Shown here: positions 26,489-35,012 of the stretch, piece by piece | How positions within the stretch are numbered: position 1 is the stretch's first letter | Layout of the letters: each line of letters opens with the position of its first letter | NCBI GenBank assembly: GCA_963730365.1 | Contig: CAVSRM010000008.1 | Span: forward strand, 496,001-560,000 | Direction: 5' to 3' | From: Fodinibacter sp963730365 | GTDB taxonomy: Bacteria > Actinomycetota > Actinomycetes > Actinomycetales > Dermatophilaceae | Length of the DNA: 64,000 nt | Translations under genes and position numbers: made by a program | Notes under the pieces: generated by a model | The model's database searches: none | What the model was told of the DNA's origin: nothing | What the model saw: the letters and a program-made list of their open reading frames with translations, nothing else

Positions 26489-27508
26489 ATGCGCGTCCTC
26501 GTCTCCGGTGGAGCCGGCTACATCGGCTCGCACACCGTGGTGCAGCTCGTGTCCTCGGGCCACGATGTGGTGATCGTCGACTCGTTCGCCAACGCGAAAC
26601 CGTCGGTCGTCGGTCGGCTCGAGGCGCTCACCGGCCAGCCGCTCGACGTGCGCTCGTTCGACCTGACCGACCACGACAAGACCGAGCACCTCTTCGCCAC
26701 CGAGCGCTTCGACGCGGTCATCCACTTCGCCGGGTTCAAGGCCGTGGGCGAGAGCGTCGCCAAGCCGCTGGAGTACTACGAGAACAACCTCGGCTCCACC
26801 TTCTCCCTCGTTCGCGCGATGCGCCGCCACGGCGTCCCCACGCTCGTCTTCTCCTCCTCGGCCACGGTCTACGGCGCGGAGGCGGCGGTCCCCATGGCCG
26901 AGGACCTGCCCACCTCGGCCACCAACCCCTACGGCTGGACCAAGGTCATGCAGGAGCAGGTGCTGCGCGACGTCGCTGCCGCCGACCCGACGTGGCGCAT
27001 CGCCCTGCTGCGCTACTTCAACCCCGTCGGCGCCCACGTCTCGGGCACCATCGGCGAGGACCCGAGCGACACCCCCAACAACCTCATGCCCTACATCGCC
27101 CAGGTGGCGGTCGGGCGCCGCGACCGGCTCTCGATCTTCGGTGGTGACTACCCGACCCCCGACGGCACGGGCGTGCGCGACTACATCCACGTCGAGGACC
27201 TCGCCGCCGGGCACATCGCGGCGCTGCACCGGCTCGGCTCGACGGACGACGCGGTGTCCACATGGAACCTGGGCACCGGTCACGGCACCTCGGTGCTCGA
27301 CCTGCTGCACGCCTTCGAACGCGCCTGCGGCCACGAGCTGCCCTATGAGATCGTGGACCGTCGGCCCGGCGACATCGCGGCGTCCTACGCCGACCCGTCC
27401 CGCGCCGAGGCCGAGCTCGGCTGGCGGGCCACCCGCACCGTCGACGACATGTGTGTCGACACGTGGCGCTGGCAGAGCCAGAACCCGCACGGATACCCCG
27501 ACTCCTGA
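26489..27508 (+). CDS. galE: UDP-glucose 4-epimerase
   Basis: 339 residues, the normal GalE length. It has VSGGAGYIGSHTV (NAD-binding), HFAGFKAVGESVAKPLEYYENN, SSSATVYG (catalytic Ser), NPYGWTKVMQE (catalytic Tyr/Lys) and LLRYFNPVGAHVSG, the GalE-specific set. It interconverts UDP-glucose and UDP-galactose for galactose use and cell-wall glycans. It follows the holin-like gene by 12 bp. No other Leloir-pathway gene is in the window. Confidence 0.95.
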   Translation: MRVLVSGGAGYIGSHTVVQLVSSGHDVVIVDSFANAKPSVVGRLEALTGQPLDVRSFDLTDHDKTEHLFATERFDAVIHFAGFKAVGESVAKPLEYYENNLGSTFSLVRAMRRHGVPTLVFSSSATVYGAEAAVPMAEDLPTSATNPYGWTKVMQEQVLRDVAAADPTWRIALLRYFNPVGAHVSGTIGEDPSDTPNNLMPYIAQVAVGRRDRLSIFGGDYPTPDGTGVRDYIHVEDLAAGHIAALHRLGSTDDAVSTWNLGTGHGTSVLDLLHAFERACGHELPYEIVDRRPGDIAASYADPSRAEAELGWRATRTVDDMCVDTWRWQSQNPHGYPDS

Positions 27509-27635
27509 CCCCCGCCCGGGCCGTCGGGGTGACCCGGGCGAGCCCGCCGCCACGGACGGTGTCCCGCGTCCCACCGGGGTCTTCACTTCCGTCGGTGCGA
27601 GGCACGCCGGGCCGGTCGCCGGACGAGCGTGGCTG

Positions 27636-27650
27636 GTCCCACTGTGGGAC
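27636..27650. promoter_or_regulatory. Palindrome in the control region before cydA
   Basis: GTCCCAC (27636-27642) and GTGGGAC (27644-27650) are a perfect inverted repeat around one base, about 80 bp upstream of cydA. A second, looser pair, ACTAC (27674-27678) and GTAGT (27687-27691), lies nearer the gene in an AT-richer patch. Either could be a regulator site. Neither resembles the actinobacterial Rex consensus (TTGTGA-N6-TCACAA) that often controls cyd operons. Confidence 0.35.
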
Positions 27651-27731
27651 GCGCCACCCCGGCTTTCCCGGTGACTACGACACGCTGTAGTTTGTCCTAC
27701 GTCACGTCGTACTCACTCGTTCGGAGCAAGC

Positions 27732-29186
27732 ATGGATGCCGTCGATCTCGCCAGGTGGCAGTTCGCCATCACGACCGTCTACCACTTCCTCTTCGTCCCC
27801 ATCACGATCGGCCTCTCGCTGGTCGTCGCGATCTTCCACACGCAGTGGGTGCACACGCGCAAGCCGGAGTACCTCCGGCTGACCAAGTTCTTCGGCAAGC
27901 TCTTCATCATCAACTTCGCCCTGGGCCTGGTGACCGGGATCGTGCAGGAGTTCCAGTTCGGGATGAACTGGTCTGACTACTCGCGCTTCGTCGGCGACAT
28001 CTTCGGGGCGCCGCTGGCGTTCGAGGCGCTGCTCGCGTTCTTCCTCGAGTCGACCTTCCTCGGCATCTGGATCTTCGGCTGGGGCCGGGTCCCCGAGAAG
28101 CTCCACGTGGCGACCATGTGGCTCGTGCACATCGGCACCGTGCTGTCGGCGTACTTCATCCTCGCGGCGAACTCCTTCATGCAGAACCCCGTCGGCTTCC
28201 GCTTCAACCCCGACACCGGGCGCGCCGAGATGGACGACTTCCTCGCGGTGCTCACCAACAAGGTCCAGCTCGTGACCTTCCCGCACGTGATCATGTCCGC
28301 GTACATGGTCGGCGGCGCGGTCGTCATGGGCGTGGCGCTGTGGCTCATGCGCAAGCACGCCGGAACCGCTGACGAGCCGATGTACCGCACGGCCACCCGC
28401 TTCGGGGCGGTCTTCGCCCTCGTGGCCTCGCTGGGGGTCGTCGTGACCGGCGACATCCAGGGCAAGATCATGACCGAGGTCCAGCCGATGAAGATGGCCG
28501 CGGCCGAGGCGCTCTACGACACGACGAGCAGCGCTCCGTTCTCCGTGCTCTCCATCGGCAGCCTCGACGGCAGCGAGGCCACGCGCATCATCGAGATCCC
28601 GGGCCTGCTCTCCTTCCTGGCCACCGGCACCTGGGACGGCACGGTCGAGGGCATCAACGACCTCAAGGTGAGCGAGCGGGCGATGGCCGAGCGGGTCGGC
28701 GAGCAGTACGGGTCCGACGTCGCCGCCCTCGTCATGGCCGACGACTACACCCCGATGATCCCGCTGACCTACTGGTCGTTCCGCTTCATGATGGGGCTGG
28801 GCTTCCTCACGATGCTGTTCGCGGGCATGACGTTGTGGGCGACCCGGAAGGACCGCGTGCCCCAGGCCCGGTGGTGGACCTGGATCGCGGTGCTCACGCC
28901 CCTGCTCCCGGTCTTCGCGAACAGCTGGGGCTGGATCTTCACCGAGGCCGGCCGCCAGCCCTGGATCGTCTACGGCCTGATGACGACCTCGACCGGGGTC
29001 TCGCCGTCGGTCAGCCCGACGGAGGTGTGGGTGTCGATGATCGCCTACACGCTCGTCTACGCCGTGCTCGCCGTCATCGAGGTCAAGCTGTTCCTCACCT
29101 ACGTCAGGCGGGGTGCCGACCCCTTCGAGGACCCGAACGACCACACCGACGCGGGCGAGGACGCCCCCCTCCAGTACGCCTACTGA
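27732..29186 (+). CDS. cydA: Cytochrome bd oxidase subunit I
   Basis: 484 residues with about nine spans. Diagnostic are TTVYHFLFVPITIGLS (H18 as a haem ligand), NSFMQNPVGF, the external Q-loop region and GWIFTEAGRQPWIVYGLM (the GRQPW quinol-oxidase signature). The protein binds haems b558, b595 and d and oxidises menaquinol, reducing oxygen with high affinity. The Q-loop is of the short type. First gene of cydABDC, whose four members run without gaps over 13 bp. Confidence 0.96.
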   Translation: MDAVDLARWQFAITTVYHFLFVPITIGLSLVVAIFHTQWVHTRKPEYLRLTKFFGKLFIINFALGLVTGIVQEFQFGMNWSDYSRFVGDIFGAPLAFEALLAFFLESTFLGIWIFGWGRVPEKLHVATMWLVHIGTVLSAYFILAANSFMQNPVGFRFNPDTGRAEMDDFLAVLTNKVQLVTFPHVIMSAYMVGGAVVMGVALWLMRKHAGTADEPMYRTATRFGAVFALVASLGVVVTGDIQGKIMTEVQPMKMAAAEALYDTTSSAPFSVLSIGSLDGSEATRIIEIPGLLSFLATGTWDGTVEGINDLKVSERAMAERVGEQYGSDVAALVMADDYTPMIPLTYWSFRFMMGLGFLTMLFAGMTLWATRKDRVPQARWWTWIAVLTPLLPVFANSWGWIFTEAGRQPWIVYGLMTTSTGVSPSVSPTEVWVSMIAYTLVYAVLAVIEVKLFLTYVRRGADPFEDPNDHTDAGEDAPLQYAY

Positions 29187-29199
29187 GCGAGGACTCGAC

Positions 29200-30228
29200 A
29201 TGGACTACGCACTCATCTGGTTCGGACTCATCGGCCTGCTCTGGGCCGGCTACCTCGTGCTCGAGGGCTTCGACTTCGGCGTCGGGGCGCTGCTGCCGGT
29301 GCTCGGCGAGGGCACCGACCCCGTCGACACCGAGAAGCGGCGTCGCCTGATGCTCACGACGATCGGCCCACACTGGGACGGCAACGAGGTCTGGCTCCTC
29401 ACGGCGGGCGGTGCCACCTTCGCGGCGTTCCCCGAGTGGTACGCCACGATGTTCTCCGCCATGTACCTGCCGTTCCTGTTGCTGCTGGTCGCCCTCATCG
29501 TGCGCAACATGGGCTTCGAGTACCGCGGCAAGCGTGACGACGACACCTGGCGAAAGCGGTGGGACTGGGCGATCATCACCGGCTCCATCATGGCCCCGCT
29601 GCTGGTCGGCGTGGCACTCACCAACCTGGTGCGCGGACTGCCCATCGACTCCGACCTCGAGTTCACCGGCAACCTGTTCACCCTCCTCAACCCGCTGAGC
29701 CTGCTGGGCGGCCTCGTCGTGCTCGGACTGAGCCTCACCCACGGCGCCTTCTTCATCGCCCTGAAGACGACCGGGGAGATCCGCCGCGACGCACAGGTCC
29801 TGGGCACCACGGTCGGTCTGGGTTCCGCGGTACTCGCCGTCGTGCTGCTGGTGTGGCTGGGCGCGCTGCGTGGGTCGAACGGCTCCTGGGTCACCACGGC
29901 CATCGCCGCGGTCGCCCTGCTCGCCGCGATCTACGCCAACCACCTGGGGCGCGAGGGCTGGGCCTTCATCGGCACGGCCGTCACCATGGCCTCGGCGGTG
30001 ACGACCTACTTCCTGATGCTCTACCCCGACGTCATGCCCAGCACGCTCCTCGGAGGCACCTCCCTGTCGATCGAGAATGCCTCCAGCAGCGAGCTGACCC
30101 TGCAGATCATGACGGTGGCGGCCCTGGTCTTCACCCCCGTCGTCCTGCTCTACACGGCCTGGAGCTACTGGACGTTCCGCAAGCGGCTGAGCACCAAGAA
30201 CATCCCCCAGGCCGTTCCCGTCGTGTGA
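29200..30228 (+). CDS. cydB: Cytochrome bd oxidase subunit II
   Basis: 342 residues with about eight spans. Opens with DYALIWFGLIGLLWAGYLVLEGFDFGVGALLP, the CydB N-terminal signature, and HWDGNEVWLLTAGGATFAAFPEWYA follows. It packs beside CydA. Start is ATG 29200, 13 bp after the cydA stop. The gene ends 13 bp before cydD. Confidence 0.96.
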   Translation: MDYALIWFGLIGLLWAGYLVLEGFDFGVGALLPVLGEGTDPVDTEKRRRLMLTTIGPHWDGNEVWLLTAGGATFAAFPEWYATMFSAMYLPFLLLLVALIVRNMGFEYRGKRDDDTWRKRWDWAIITGSIMAPLLVGVALTNLVRGLPIDSDLEFTGNLFTLLNPLSLLGGLVVLGLSLTHGAFFIALKTTGEIRRDAQVLGTTVGLGSAVLAVVLLVWLGALRGSNGSWVTTAIAAVALLAAIYANHLGREGWAFIGTAVTMASAVTTYFLMLYPDVMPSTLLGGTSLSIENASSSELTLQIMTVAALVFTPVVLLYTAWSYWTFRKRLSTKNIPQAVPVV

Positions 30229-30241
30229 CCCCCGACGGAGG

Positions 30242-31894
30242 ATGACCCCGGTGCGCCCCCTGGACCCCAGGCTGCTGAGGACGGCACCGGCCGCGCGCCG
30301 GCCGGTGGCCGTCCTGGCCGTCGTGGGAGTGCTTCAGGGGGTCGCGACGATCGGCCTGGCCGTTGCCCTGACCGCGGTGATCGTCGCTGTGGTCGACGGA
30401 GACGCGGTGCGTGGCCCCGCACTGTGGCTCACCGGGTTGTTCCTCCTGCGGGCCGCGCTGGCGTGGGTGGCCGAGCGGGTCGCGGGGTGGGCCGGCGTCG
30501 AGGTGACGGCCGCCCTGCGCGAGCGACTCCTCTCACGTTGGCTGGGCGCTCCGGCAGAGGAACGGCCCGACCCCGACCGCGGCGTCACGCTCGCGGCGCA
30601 GGGGGCGGCGTCGGTCGAGCCGTATGCCGCGCGCTTCCTCCCCGCCCTCGTCGCGGGAGTCGTCGTGCCGGTGCTCGCCCTGGCCGCGCTGGTGTGGGTC
30701 GACTGGGTCAGCGCGCTCATCGTGCTGCTCACCCTGCCGCTGCTCCCCCTCTTCGCCGCGCTCATCGGCAAGGCCACCCAGGCCGAGACGGACCGGCGCT
30801 GGAGCGCGCTGTCGTCGCTGTCGGGACACTTCCTCGACGTCATGCGCGGGCTGCCCACCCTCGTGGGCTACGGCCGGGCAGAACGCCAGGTCGAGGTGAT
30901 CGGCGAGGTGAGCCAGCAGCACCGCCGAGCGACGATGCGCACCCTCAGGCTCGCCTTCATGAGCTCCGCCGCCCTGGAGCTGCTGGCGTCGATCTCCGTG
31001 GCGATCGTCGCGGTGTCGGTGGGGCTGCGGCTCACCCACGGCTCGATGACGCTTCAGGCCGGGCTGCTCGCCATCCTCCTCGCCCCGGAGGCGTACTGGC
31101 CGATCCGCCGGGTGGGTGCCGAGTTCCACGCCGCGGCCGACGGGGCCGTGGCCATCGACGCGATCCTCGCCGCCCTCGAGCCGCCCCTAACCTCTGCTAG
31201 CAGCGCTTCGGACTCGAACCACAGGGTGCACCCTGTGGTTCGTGACGCACCCTCTGCTAGCAGAGGTTCGAGTGAGGAGCTGGGGGTGAGCCTGCGAGGT
31301 GTCGCGTACACCTACCCGGGGTCGACGAACCCCGTGGTCCGGGGGCTCTCGCTGGATGCTGGTCCCGGGCTCACCGTCGTCACCGGGCCCTCAGGGGTGG
31401 GCAAGTCCACCGTCCTCGAGCTCGCTGCGGGTCTCCGCACGCCCAACGCCGGGACCGTCCGCTCCGGTCGCGCCCACCTCGTCTCGCAGCGTCCCTTCCT
31501 CCCGGCCGGCACGCTGCGCGAGGCTCTCAGCCTCGGCAACGGAGCAGACGACCAGGAGCTGTGGGACGCACTGCGGATCGTGGGGCTCGAAGGGTTCGTC
31601 GCCGGGCTCCCAGCGTCGCTCGGCACCGTGCTGGGAGATGACGGGTTCGGTCTGTCCGCCGGGCAGCGGGCCCGCCTGGCTCTCGCCCGGGCCACCCTCT
31701 CGACGGCGCCCGTGCTCCTCGTCGACGAGCCGACGGCCCACCTGGACGCCAACGCCGCGGGGGCCGCCCATGCAGCCCTCGTCGCCATCGCCGAGCGCCG
31801 CACGGTGGTCGTCGTCACCCACCGGCCCGAGCTCGTCGCCCTGGCCGGGCAGCACCTCGTCCTGACGCGCGAGGGTGCGGAGGCCGTGGCATGA
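30242..31894 (+). CDS. cydD: ABC exporter subunit CydD (heme/thiol exporter for bd oxidase assembly)
   Basis: 550 residues: six-span ABC1 membrane domain (about 1-305), then nucleotide-binding domain. Walker A is GPSGVGKST at 382-390, the signature is FGLSAGQRARL (LSAGQ, a mild variant of LSGGQ), and Walker B is LLVDEPTAH from about 491. CydDC exports glutathione/cysteine or haem-related compounds and is needed to assemble cytochrome bd. Residues around 315-342, between the two domains, are encoded by an odd palindromic repeat (separate entry) and read as a Ser/Ala/His/Arg-rich loop not expected in CydD. ATG 30242 or GTG 30251 could be the start. Confidence 0.93.
   Translation: MTPVRPLDPRLLRTAPAARRPVAVLAVVGVLQGVATIGLAVALTAVIVAVVDGDAVRGPALWLTGLFLLRAALAWVAERVAGWAGVEVTAALRERLLSRWLGAPAEERPDPDRGVTLAAQGAASVEPYAARFLPALVAGVVVPVLALAALVWVDWVSALIVLLTLPLLPLFAALIGKATQAETDRRWSALSSLSGHFLDVMRGLPTLVGYGRAERQVEVIGEVSQQHRRATMRTLRLAFMSSAALELLASISVAIVAVSVGLRLTHGSMTLQAGLLAILLAPEAYWPIRRVGAEFHAAADGAVAIDAILAALEPPLTSASSASDSNHRVHPVVRDAPSASRGSSEELGVSLRGVAYTYPGSTNPVVRGLSLDAGPGLTVVTGPSGVGKSTVLELAAGLRTPNAGTVRSGRAHLVSQRPFLPAGTLREALSLGNGADDQELWDALRIVGLEGFVAGLPASLGTVLGDDGFGLSAGQRARLALARATLSTAPVLLVDEPTAHLDANAAGAAHAALVAIAERRTVVVVTHRPELVALAGQHLVLTREGAEAVA
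31190..31273. repeat. In-frame palindromic repeat element inside cydD
   Basis: Within cydD lies a compact block of repeats. A perfect 28-bp palindrome occupies 31215-31242 (arms of 14 bp centred between 31228 and 31229; left arm reads CGAACCACAGGGTG). It is flanked by two direct copies of an approximately 21-bp unit, 31191-31211 and 31251-31271, identical at 18 of 21 positions and exactly 60 bp apart. The second copy contains the perfect 16-bp palindrome CCTCTGCTAGCAGAGG (31251-31266). ACTCGAACC (31212-31220) and GGTTCGAGT (31265-31273) form a further inverted pair. Spacing in multiples of three keeps the reading frame open. GC content is visibly lower than the surroundings and CTAG, rare here, occurs twice. 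No other copy was found in the window. Confidence 0.8.
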
Positions 31895-33537
31895 GCACAC
31901 CAGCGACCGTTCTGCGTCCCACCCGCGCCACGCTCCTCGGTGGGCTGCTGGGGGGCGCCGCCACGGCATCCGGCATCGCCCTCACGGCGACCTCGGGCTG
32001 GCTCATCGTCCGCGCCAGCGAGCAGCCGGTGATCCTCACGCTGCTCGTCGCGATCGTCGCGGTGCGCACCTTCGGCATGGCGCGCCCCTTCTTCAGGTAC
32101 CTCGAGCGGATCGTCTCGCACGACGCGGCCCTCGACGACCTCGCCGTGCGCCGCACCTCCGTGTACGCCGCGCTCGTTCCGCTCACGCCTGCCCGCCTCG
32201 GCCGGAAGGCTCGCTCCCAGGTGCTCAGCGGTGTCGTCGACGACCTGACCGACGTCGTCGAGGCCCAGGTGCGGGTGACCGTGCCGATCGTCTCGAGCCT
32301 GCTCGCCGGGATCGGCGCCACCGTGCTCGTGGCCCTCTTCGACCCGGCCGTCGGGCTCGTGCTCGCCGGGCTGCTCCTCGCCATCGCCGTGGCCTGCCTG
32401 TTAGCCTGGCTGATCGAGTCGCGTTCTCGCGACGAGCTGCTCGAGGCCCGCGCGGACGTCATGCGCGTGAGTGACCTCGTGGCCCGTCAGGCCGGTGAGC
32501 TGCAGGCGATCGGTGCCGAGGACACCGCCGCCGGGTGGGTCGACGACGCGCACGAGGTGCTGCGCGGCGCCGTTCGTCGTCAGAGCCGCGGGCGGGCCCT
32601 CGTCGCCGCCATCATCCTGATCGCCACGGCCGCGGCCACCGTGGCGGCCGCCCTGCTCGCCGACCCCGCCGCCGTGGGGGCTCCTGTCGCTGCCCTGCTC
32701 GTCGTCGTGCCGGTGGCCGTGGGAGACGCCCTCGCGCCCCTCGTCGACACCATGCGCTCCCTGGCCAGGGCGCAGGGAAGTGCGGCTCGCCTCGACACGT
32801 TGCTCGACCAGGAGCCGGCAGTGAGCACGCCCGCCGAGCCCTCACGGGTCCCGGCGGCCGGGGCCGACGGCCCGGTCCTCGACCTGGCCGGGGCGTCTGC
32901 GTCGTGGGACGGCCAGCGGGAGTCCGTGCCACCGACGGACCTGCACCTCCCACGGGGGCGGCACGTGGCGCTCATCGGGCCGAACGGCAGCGGCAAGAGC
33001 ACCCTGCTCGGCGTCATCGCGCGCTACCTCGACCCGAGCGCGGGCACCTATCGCCTCGACGGCGTCGACGTCGCCGGCCTCGACGCCCGCGAGGTGCGCC
33101 AGCACATCGCCGTCGTCGACGACGAGCCCCACGTGCTCGCCACGAGCGTCGCGGAGAACCTCCGGCTCGCCCGGCCGGGCGCCACCGACGGGGAACTGCG
33201 AGTGGCCCTGGACCGTTCTGGTCTGGGGAACTGGCTCGACGGACTGCCCGACGGGTTGGAGACCAGGCTGGGCACCGGCGGGCGCGGTCTCTCCGGTGGC
33301 GAACGCACCCGGCTCGGCGTCGCTCGGGCCGTGCTGGCCGACCGCCCCGTCGTCCTCCTCGACGAGCCCACCGCCCACCTCGACCACCCCACCGCCACGG
33401 CCGTCCTCGATGACGTGCTCGCGGCAACGACCGACAGCACCGTCGTGCTCGTCAGTCACCGATCAGAGGCCCTCGACCGGTTCGACAGCGTCCTGGACCT
33501 CAGCGGCACGCCCCCCGTGTCCGCCCGGAAGGAGTAG
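31891..33537 (+). CDS. cydC: ABC exporter subunit CydC
   Basis: 548 residues, ABC1 membrane domain followed by the ATPase domain. Walker A is GPNGSGKST (about 363-371), the signature LSGGERTRLGVARA, and Walker B VVLLDEPTAHLD. Starts with ATG overlapping the cydD stop (ATGA), so CydD and CydC are translationally coupled and form the heterodimer. The cydD-linker insert is not found in CydC, consistent with it being a recent addition to cydD. Confidence 0.93.
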   Translation: MSTPATVLRPTRATLLGGLLGGAATASGIALTATSGWLIVRASEQPVILTLLVAIVAVRTFGMARPFFRYLERIVSHDAALDDLAVRRTSVYAALVPLTPARLGRKARSQVLSGVVDDLTDVVEAQVRVTVPIVSSLLAGIGATVLVALFDPAVGLVLAGLLLAIAVACLLAWLIESRSRDELLEARADVMRVSDLVARQAGELQAIGAEDTAAGWVDDAHEVLRGAVRRQSRGRALVAAIILIATAAATVAAALLADPAAVGAPVAALLVVVPVAVGDALAPLVDTMRSLARAQGSAARLDTLLDQEPAVSTPAEPSRVPAAGADGPVLDLAGASASWDGQRESVPPTDLHLPRGRHVALIGPNGSGKSTLLGVIARYLDPSAGTYRLDGVDVAGLDAREVRQHIAVVDDEPHVLATSVAENLRLARPGATDGELRVALDRSGLGNWLDGLPDGLETRLGTGGRGLSGGERTRLGVARAVLADRPVVLLDEPTAHLDHPTATAVLDDVLAATTDSTVVLVSHRSEALDRFDSVLDLSGTPPVSARKE

Positions 33538-33539
33538 CC

Positions 33540-33968
33540 ATGCCCCACTCGACCTCGGCACCGCGGCTCGGCGAGCTCGAACGCGCCGTCATGGACCAGC
33601 TGTGGAACGCGAAGACCGCAGGCGGCACGGCATACGCGGGCGCCACGGTCCGCGACGTCCTCGAGAGACTCGAGGACGACCGCGAGATCGCCTACACGAC
33701 CGTCATGACCGTGCTCGACCGGCTCGCCAAGAAGGAGCTCGTCACCCGGGAGCGCGACGGACGAGCATGGCGCTACCTGCCCGCCGACACCCGGGAGGCG
33801 ATGACCGCGAGCACGATGCGCCGCACCCTGGTCGACATGGACGTCTCCGACCGCCGCGCTGCCCTCCTGCACTTCCTCGACGGCGCCAGCAGCGGGGAGA
33901 TCGAGGACATCAAGGCGGCCCTCGCCGAGATCGAGGCGCGGGCAGGGGGCGGCTCGGCGGCCGAGTAG
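33540..33968 (+). CDS. BlaI/MecI family transcriptional regulator
   Basis: 142 residues. LGELERAVMDQLWNAK opens the winged helix and VRDVLERLEDDREIAYTTVMTVLDRLAKKELVTRERDGRAWRYLP is the family's helix-turn-helix with wing. BlaI repressors are usually inactivated by cleavage by a partner M56 protease-receptor, which is the next gene. The gene starts 2 bp after cydC, with AAGGAG at 33529-33534, so it may be read through from cydABDC. Confidence 0.88.
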   Translation: MPHSTSAPRLGELERAVMDQLWNAKTAGGTAYAGATVRDVLERLEDDREIAYTTVMTVLDRLAKKELVTRERDGRAWRYLPADTREAMTASTMRRTLVDMDVSDRRAALLHFLDGASSGEIEDIKAALAEIEARAGGGSAAE

Positions 33969-34040
33969 ACCCCCGCTGGGGGCACCTCGGAACACCCCCG
34001 ACGCGGGCCCCGCTTCGACGCGCAGCGATCCCCTGCAACG

Positions 34041-34895
34041 ATGGGGCGCGTGATTCCGCTCGTTCTGGTGGTCCTCGCGGGCCTGCTCGCCGCCCTGGCG
34101 CCCCGCCTCATGGCGACGCAGACCAGGTTTCGCCGGGCTCCTCGGGCGGCCCTCGTGGCCTGGCAGGCCGTCGCCGTGGGCGCGATCGTGGCGTCACTCG
34201 CGGCTGCTCCAGCGGCGTTCGCGGTGCTCGACCGCGACAGCGGCCCCACCCGGCACGTCGCCCTGCTCGCCCTGGCGGTCCTCACGACCGGAGTGATCTC
34301 CGTGCGCCTGCTCTGGTCGGGTCACCGGATCGGGCGACGGTTGCGGACCCTGCGCGCAGAGCACCGTGAACTGGTCGACATCATCGCCCGACCGGACCGT
34401 GACCGGCTGCGGATCGTCGCCCACCCCACGCCGACGGCCTACTGCATCCCGGGGAGACACTCGCGGGTGGTCCTCTCCCAGGGGGTGCTCGACGCGCTGC
34501 CACCGGACCAGCTCGAGGCCGTCATCGCCCACGAGGACGCCCACCTGCGCGCCCGGCACGACCTTCTCGTGGAGTTCTTCACGGTCGTGCACGAAGCAGT
34601 CCCCGGTCCCGTACGGTCGGAGTCCGCGATCCGCGAGGTCCGCCTGCTCGTCGAGGCGCTCGCCGACCGGGTTGCGGTCCGCCGCGCCGGTGAGGTGTCC
34701 ACCGCTCGGGCGCTGCTCTCCCTGGCCGAGGGCCGCACCCCCGAGGCCGCCCTCGGCGCCGGCACGACCGCGCCGACCAGGTTGCGCCTGCTCGCCGACG
34801 GACCGGCGCCGATCGGGATGTCGGTGGTGGCCTACTCCTATGCCGCGCTCGTGTGCCTCCTGCCGGTGGCCATCGCCGCCGCCGCCTGGCGCTGA
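34041..34895 (+). CDS. M56 family (BlaR1-like) membrane metalloprotease
   Basis: 284 residues with an N-terminal set of about three hydrophobic spans, a cytoplasmic zinc protease core IAHEDAHLRARHD (H164-E165-xx-H168, HExxH type) and a C-terminal span. It lacks any large extracellular sensor domain such as the penicillin-binding domain of BlaR1, so the signal it senses is unknown. It pairs with the BlaI-like gene 72 bp upstream; cleavage of BlaI is the expected role. Confidence 0.85.
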   Translation: MGRVIPLVLVVLAGLLAALAPRLMATQTRFRRAPRAALVAWQAVAVGAIVASLAAAPAAFAVLDRDSGPTRHVALLALAVLTTGVISVRLLWSGHRIGRRLRTLRAEHRELVDIIARPDRDRLRIVAHPTPTAYCIPGRHSRVVLSQGVLDALPPDQLEAVIAHEDAHLRARHDLLVEFFTVVHEAVPGPVRSESAIREVRLLVEALADRVAVRRAGEVSTARALLSLAEGRTPEAALGAGTTAPTRLRLLADGPAPIGMSVVAYSYAALVCLLPVAIAAAAWR

Positions 34896-35012
34896 CGTCG
34901 CGTCGCGAGAGCTCGCCGGTTCGGTGCTGGAGCACCCATCGACGGCGGCCCCGGTCGGCACGGATCCGGACCACGGTCGGTCGCTTCCGTGGCATGCGCA
35001 ACAATCGGACCC

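Noticed and set aside
24896..27586. An 896-codon reading frame on the minus strand opposite galE and the holin-like gene
   Set aside because: It is antisense to strong genes; only its 3' third (24896-26014) is a real aminotransferase. The rest is high-GC frame-shadow with no motif.
27674..27705. Possible Rex site before cydA
   Set aside because: Does not match the TTGTGA-N6-TCACAA consensus.
31212..31273. tRNA-like T-arm motif GGTTCGAGT in the cydD repeat
   Set aside because: There is no full tRNA cloverleaf around it; it is part of the palindromic element.
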